A stretch of DNA of 64,000 bases from Geobacter sp. SVR (GTDB lineage Bacteria; Desulfobacterota; Desulfuromonadia; Geobacterales; Pseudopelobacteraceae), in the NCBI RefSeq assembly GCF_016865365.1, contig NZ_AP024469.1:496001-560000 (forward strand), given 5' to 3'. Position 1 is the stretch's first letter. The number at the start of each line of letters is the position of its first letter. Shown here one piece after another: positions 60,713 through 64,000 of this stretch. The position numbers were made by a program, and so were the translations under genes. The notes under the pieces were generated by a model. That model made no database searches. It was not told the DNA's origin and was given only the letters and a program-made list of their open reading frames with translations.

Positions 60713-62956
60713 ATGGAAAACAGGCCGCTTGAAATCCTGCTGATCGAAGACGATCCCGCACAAGCAGCGATGATCGGGAAGATGCTGGCGGAGTCTCTGC
60801 GGCAGGGGGTCTCGGTGCGGCATGCCAAGAACCTGGCGGATGGCCTCGGACAGCTTGCGAGGGGGGATTTCGACATCATCCTGGTCGCTCTCGGCCTCCC
60901 GGACAGCCAGGGGCTCCAGACGGCGCTGTCCGTGCGCAACCGGGCACAAGCGACACCGGTCATCGTGCTGACCATGCACGAGGATGAAGACATAGCCCTG
61001 AAAGCGTTGCAGATGGATATCCAGGACTATCTCGTCAAAGGTGAAATCAACGGCACTACCCTGAAGCGCTCGATCCGCTACGCCATTCAGCGCAAGCAGG
61101 ATACCGAAGCGCTGCGGCAGAGCGAACAGCGTTTCGCCTCGTTCATGCTTCACCTGCCGGCAGCCGCCTGGATGAAGGACCTGCAGGGGCGCTACGTGTA
61201 TGCCAACACGGAGACGGAGCGGATCTTCTCCATGCCGTTGTCCGAGTTCACGGGCAAAGGGGACGCGGAATTCCTGTCGTCGGAAACAGCCGGGCCGCTT
61301 CGCGAGAACGACCAGCGGGTACTGGCCGAAGGCGGTAGCCTGCGGACTACCGAGACCATGCGCCAGATCGACGGCGTCGAAGGACACTACATCGTCAGCA
61401 AGTTCTCCGTTCCGGGCCCCGATGGCAGGCCGGGATACGTCGGCGGTGTTGCTTTCGACATCACCGAACTCGTGCGGGCGGAGGAAGCCTTGCACCTCAG
61501 CGAGGAGCGTTTCCGCGCCCTGATTACGGCCAGCTCGCAGGTGCTGTACCGGATGAGCCCTGACTGGAGCGAAATGCGCGAGTTCCACAGTCGTGGATTC
61601 CTGGCCAGTACCGAGACTCCGAGCAGTAACTGGCTTCAGGAATACATCAGTCCCGATGATCAACCGCAGGTGGTAGCCGCCATCCGGGAAGCCATACGCA
61701 CCAGGAGCATGTTCGAACTGGAGCATCGGGTCCGGCGGGCCGACGGCAGTCTGGGGTGGACGTGGTCGCGTGCGGTGCCGCTGATGGATGCCGCCGGCAG
61801 GATCACCGAATGGTTCGGAACCGCCAATGACATCACCACACGCAAGGAAGCCGAGGAGGCGCTCCGGAAATCGGAAAAGAAGTTCGCCAAGGTTTTTCAC
61901 GCCGTACCGGCTCTGATTGCGATTTCCACACTGGAAGAGAACAAGTACCTCGACGTCAACGAAACCGCATTGCAGTTGCTGGGCTACCGGCGCGAGGAGG
62001 TAGTCGGCAGGACGGCGACGGAGCTTGACCTGTGGGAGGATCCGTCGCTCCAGGCCAGAGTCCAGCAAACGCTGAAAGAGCATGGTCATATTTCGAACCT
62101 GGAGGTCAGATTCAGAGGGAAGAACGGGCAGATTTTCACCGGCCTCCTTTCCGCCGAATACGTGAGTTTCAATGGCGATCACTACCGGCTCGGCCTGGTG
62201 AAGGACATAAGCGACCGTAAGGCGGCCGAGGAGGAGATCGCGCGGCTGAACATCGAACTGACGGAACGGGCCGCCGAACTGGAGGCTGCCAATCGGGAGC
62301 TGGATGCCTTCACCTACACGGTTGCCCATGACCTGCGCAAGCCGCTGGCCGTTGTCAGCGGCTATTGCCAGGCACTCAGGGAACTGTGCGAGGATACGCT
62401 CGACGAGGAGTGCAGGGGATTTCTCGCAGCAGCTTACGACGGCACCTGGCGCATGAACCAGCTTATCGACACCCTGCTCGATTTCTCGCGCCTGACCCAT
62501 AGCGAACCGCGCCGGGAAGCGGTCGACCTGAGCGGGATGGCGCAAGCGATTGCGGCGGAGCTGGCATTGTCGGAACCGAAACGCCGGGCCGAGTTCCTCA
62601 TCGCGGAAGGGGTATCGGTCATGGGGGATGCGGACCTGTTGCGGGTGGTCATGGTGAACCTGCTCGGCAATGCCTGGAAGTACACCGGCAGCCGGGAACA
62701 GGCAGTCATCGAGTTCGGAGTGAAACAGGGCGGAGAGGAAAAGACGTATTTTGTCAGGGACAATGGCCCCGGCTTTGACATGGCCGATGCAGACAAGTTG
62801 TTTGTCCCCTTTCGGAGAATAGCCGAACAGAGATTCGACGGACACGGCGTCGGCCTGGCAACGGTAGAGAGGATCGTCAGGCGTCACGGCGGTCAGGTGT
62901 GGGCCGAAGGGGAGCCGGGCACGGGGGCGGTCTTTTACTTCACCCTGCCCGGATAA
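60713..62956 (+). CDS. Receiver-PAS sensor histidine kinase with altered receiver
   Basis: 747 residues, no membrane helix, so cytoplasmic. Order: receiver domain (1-125), three PAS domains (about 135-250, 260-380 and 385-505), coiled coil, HisKA with YTVAHDLRKPLAVVSGYCQ, and HATPase with NGPGFDMADADKLFVPF and GHGVGLATVERIVRRHGG. In the receiver the acidic pair IEDDP and the Lys of YLVKG are present, but the phospho-acceptor Asp is replaced by Ala (ILVALGLPDSQG). The domain therefore cannot be phosphorylated at the normal site. ATG at 60713 is preferred over GTG at 60704; GAGGTG lies upstream. Its second half is closely similar to the kinase at 58561. Confidence 0.85.
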   Translation: MENRPLEILLIEDDPAQAAMIGKMLAESLRQGVSVRHAKNLADGLGQLARGDFDIILVALGLPDSQGLQTALSVRNRAQATPVIVLTMHEDEDIALKALQMDIQDYLVKGEINGTTLKRSIRYAIQRKQDTEALRQSEQRFASFMLHLPAAAWMKDLQGRYVYANTETERIFSMPLSEFTGKGDAEFLSSETAGPLRENDQRVLAEGGSLRTTETMRQIDGVEGHYIVSKFSVPGPDGRPGYVGGVAFDITELVRAEEALHLSEERFRALITASSQVLYRMSPDWSEMREFHSRGFLASTETPSSNWLQEYISPDDQPQVVAAIREAIRTRSMFELEHRVRRADGSLGWTWSRAVPLMDAAGRITEWFGTANDITTRKEAEEALRKSEKKFAKVFHAVPALIAISTLEENKYLDVNETALQLLGYRREEVVGRTATELDLWEDPSLQARVQQTLKEHGHISNLEVRFRGKNGQIFTGLLSAEYVSFNGDHYRLGLVKDISDRKAAEEEIARLNIELTERAAELEAANRELDAFTYTVAHDLRKPLAVVSGYCQALRELCEDTLDEECRGFLAAAYDGTWRMNQLIDTLLDFSRLTHSEPRREAVDLSGMAQAIAAELALSEPKRRAEFLIAEGVSVMGDADLLRVVMVNLLGNAWKYTGSREQAVIEFGVKQGGEEKTYFVRDNGPGFDMADADKLFVPFRRIAEQRFDGHGVGLATVERIVRRHGGQVWAEGEPGTGAVFYFTLPG

Positions 62957-63061
62957 GGCCCGGGGCCTGCACCCGTCCTCTCCGGAAACAGCATGGACTG
63001 CGAATGCGTGCGGTTACGCTGCCGTCAGACGACGTACGGCACTATCAGGAGCTACCGTGAT

Positions 63062-64000
63062 ATGGAGCGTGCAAAGAGTGGCTTGAACAACAGGAAACCG
63101 TCAGGCCCGATGATCCGCGAAATCTCATATCCAGGGCCTGTCCCGGAATCCGATTTTCGTACCCTGTTCGAGGCGGTACCGGACCCCTGCCTCGTGCTCG
63201 ATCCGACGTTGCGAATCGTGGCGGCGAACGAGGCATACCTGCAGCTCACCAGGACAAGGCGGGAAGACATTATCGGTCACGGCATCTTCGAGCTCTTTTC
63301 CGATGATCCCGCCGAAACCTCCGCCACCGGCGGCCATGGCCTGAGCGCTTCCCTCGACCGCATACTCCGTGACGGGGAGGCGGATACGATGCCGGCGCAA
63401 AAATACGGCATCCGCAACCCCGGAGACAAGGGGGACACATTCGAAGAGCACTATTGGAGCTCGTTCAACACACCTGTCTTCGGAGGTGACGGTGAACTGG
63501 CCTACATCATTCTCCGCGTCCGGGACGTCACGGAGTTCGAATCTGCCCCGCAAGCGGCTGCCGGCCGGCACACCGGAGCGACCGAACAGGGGAAGAAGAG
63601 GTCCGGACTGTCCGCCCAGGATAAACGGAGGAGCCTGGCGGTCGGCATGGCATTTCTGGTGGCCGTGGCACTTCTGGTGCTCATGGGATGGCTTGGCTAC
63701 CGGATGTTTGCGGAATTGCAGGGGGCCACCGGCAATGTGACCCATACCTACCAGGAGATCGAAAAACTACAGGAAATCTTCACTGATCTGTCGGATGCCG
63801 AGACGGCCCAGCGGGATTTCATCATCACCGGAGATCAGCAGCACCTCGAACTGTACCGGGCTGCCATTGACGAGACCGATCGGGACATGGCCACCCTGAA
63901 GAGCCTGATGGAGGGCGATCCGGCGCAGCAACAGCGGCTGGCAACCGTCGAGGCTGCCGTCAGAGACCGGCTGGCGGCACTGTGGAACGGCATCGAAATC
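63062..64000 (+). CDS. PAS-CHASE3 sensor protein, N-terminal part (cut by window end)
   Basis: Open frame from ATG 63062 to the window edge (313 codons, no stop), start preceded by AGGAGC. Residues 30-165 form a PAS domain (FRTLFEAVPDPCLVLDPTLR, VRDVTEFE). After a polar linker one TM helix follows (GMAFLVAVALLVLMGWLGY, about 202-220), then a helical periplasmic CHASE3-type domain with LSDAETAQRDFIITGDQQH (about 250-268). The cytoplasmic PAS standing before the membrane sensor is an uncommon order. The kinase domains presumably lie beyond the window. It continues the run of sensor kinases that begins at 56211. Confidence 0.78.
   Translation, partial: MERAKSGLNNRKPSGPMIREISYPGPVPESDFRTLFEAVPDPCLVLDPTLRIVAANEAYLQLTRTRREDIIGHGIFELFSDDPAETSATGGHGLSASLDRILRDGEADTMPAQKYGIRNPGDKGDTFEEHYWSSFNTPVFGGDGELAYIILRVRDVTEFESAPQAAAGRHTGATEQGKKRSGLSAQDKRRSLAVGMAFLVAVALLVLMGWLGYRMFAELQGATGNVTHTYQEIEKLQEIFTDLSDAETAQRDFIITGDQQHLELYRAAIDETDRDMATLKSLMEGDPAQQQRLATVEAAVRDRLAALWNGIEI

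Noticed and set aside
60437-62887. Minus-strand open frame of over 800 codons opposite the multi-PAS kinase
   Set aside because: Shadow frame; the plus strand contains complete receiver, PAS, HisKA and HATPase domains.
1-64000. CRISPR array, tRNA/rRNA gene, prophage or intact insertion sequence
   Set aside because: No regularly spaced direct repeats, no cloverleaf or rRNA sequence and no transposase or phage gene were found in reading both strands.

Overview
The window looks like chromosome of a GC-rich, anaerobic, Geobacter/Pelobacter-type deltaproteobacterium (Geobacterales). This is inferred from gene content, not from a marker gene: selenocysteine formate dehydrogenases, Hyb- and Hya-type NiFe hydrogenases, a tungstate transporter, many two-component systems, sigma-54 activators and a GEMM-Ib-like riboswitch of the type known from Geobacter. 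No rRNA, tRNA, CRISPR array, phage or intact transposase was seen.

Layout. 1-7757 (all minus strand): carbohydrate genes (galT cut by the window edge, a GH57 glycosidase, a nucleotidyltransferase/phosphohexomutase fusion) and a GAF histidine kinase with its receiver. 8049-11143 (minus): cysS and an MFS carrier, each ending exactly on a copy of a dispersed inverted-repeat element. 11357-16605 (plus): a riboswitch-controlled fibronectin-III lipoprotein, a hybrid sensor kinase and a LysE exporter. 17005-24419 (minus): a small lipoprotein and two kinase/NtrC-type activator pairs. 24830-30967 (plus): formate dehydrogenase 1 (Sec alpha subunit, FeS beta subunit, cytochrome b), fdhE and mobA, then a decayed fdhD remnant. 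31381-37228 (plus): a Hyb-type hydrogenase operon with its maturation protease. 37256-40672 (minus): the third kinase/NtrC pair. 41408-47167 (plus): formate dehydrogenase 2 (Sec alpha subunit, FeS beta subunit, NrfD-type membrane subunit) and a second mobA. 47414-51722 (plus): a chemoreceptor and the tupABC tungstate transporter. 52631-56107 (plus): a Hya-type hydrogenase. 56211-64000 (plus): further sensor kinases, the last one cut by the window edge.

How the parts fit. Formate and H2 oxidation (or H2/formate production) are tied together by cofactor supply (tungstate uptake, two MobA, FdhE, hydrogenase protease) and by regulation. Canonical sigma-54 promoters (GG-N10-GC) stand in front of FDH1, the Hyb hydrogenase, FDH2 and the chemoreceptor. 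Each has, 70-115 bp upstream, a pair of about 16-bp boxes (GGACA-N7-RCA type) spaced 20-21 bp apart. A further pair stands before the first activator gene. The three NtrC-like activators have nearly identical recognition helices, and their partner kinases share a Cache-type sensor segment with the chemoreceptor. The simplest reading, which is inference, is one sensory regulon for formate/H2 metabolism that also drives taxis.

The most notable items are this sigma-54/box regulon, the two in-frame UGA (Sec) codons, the fdhD relic, the Cys-to-Asn change at a proximal FeS-cluster position of the Hya small subunit, an inverted-repeat element family that supplies stop codons, a GEMM-type riboswitch, a structured leader before tupA, and a receiver domain lacking its phospho-acceptor Asp.
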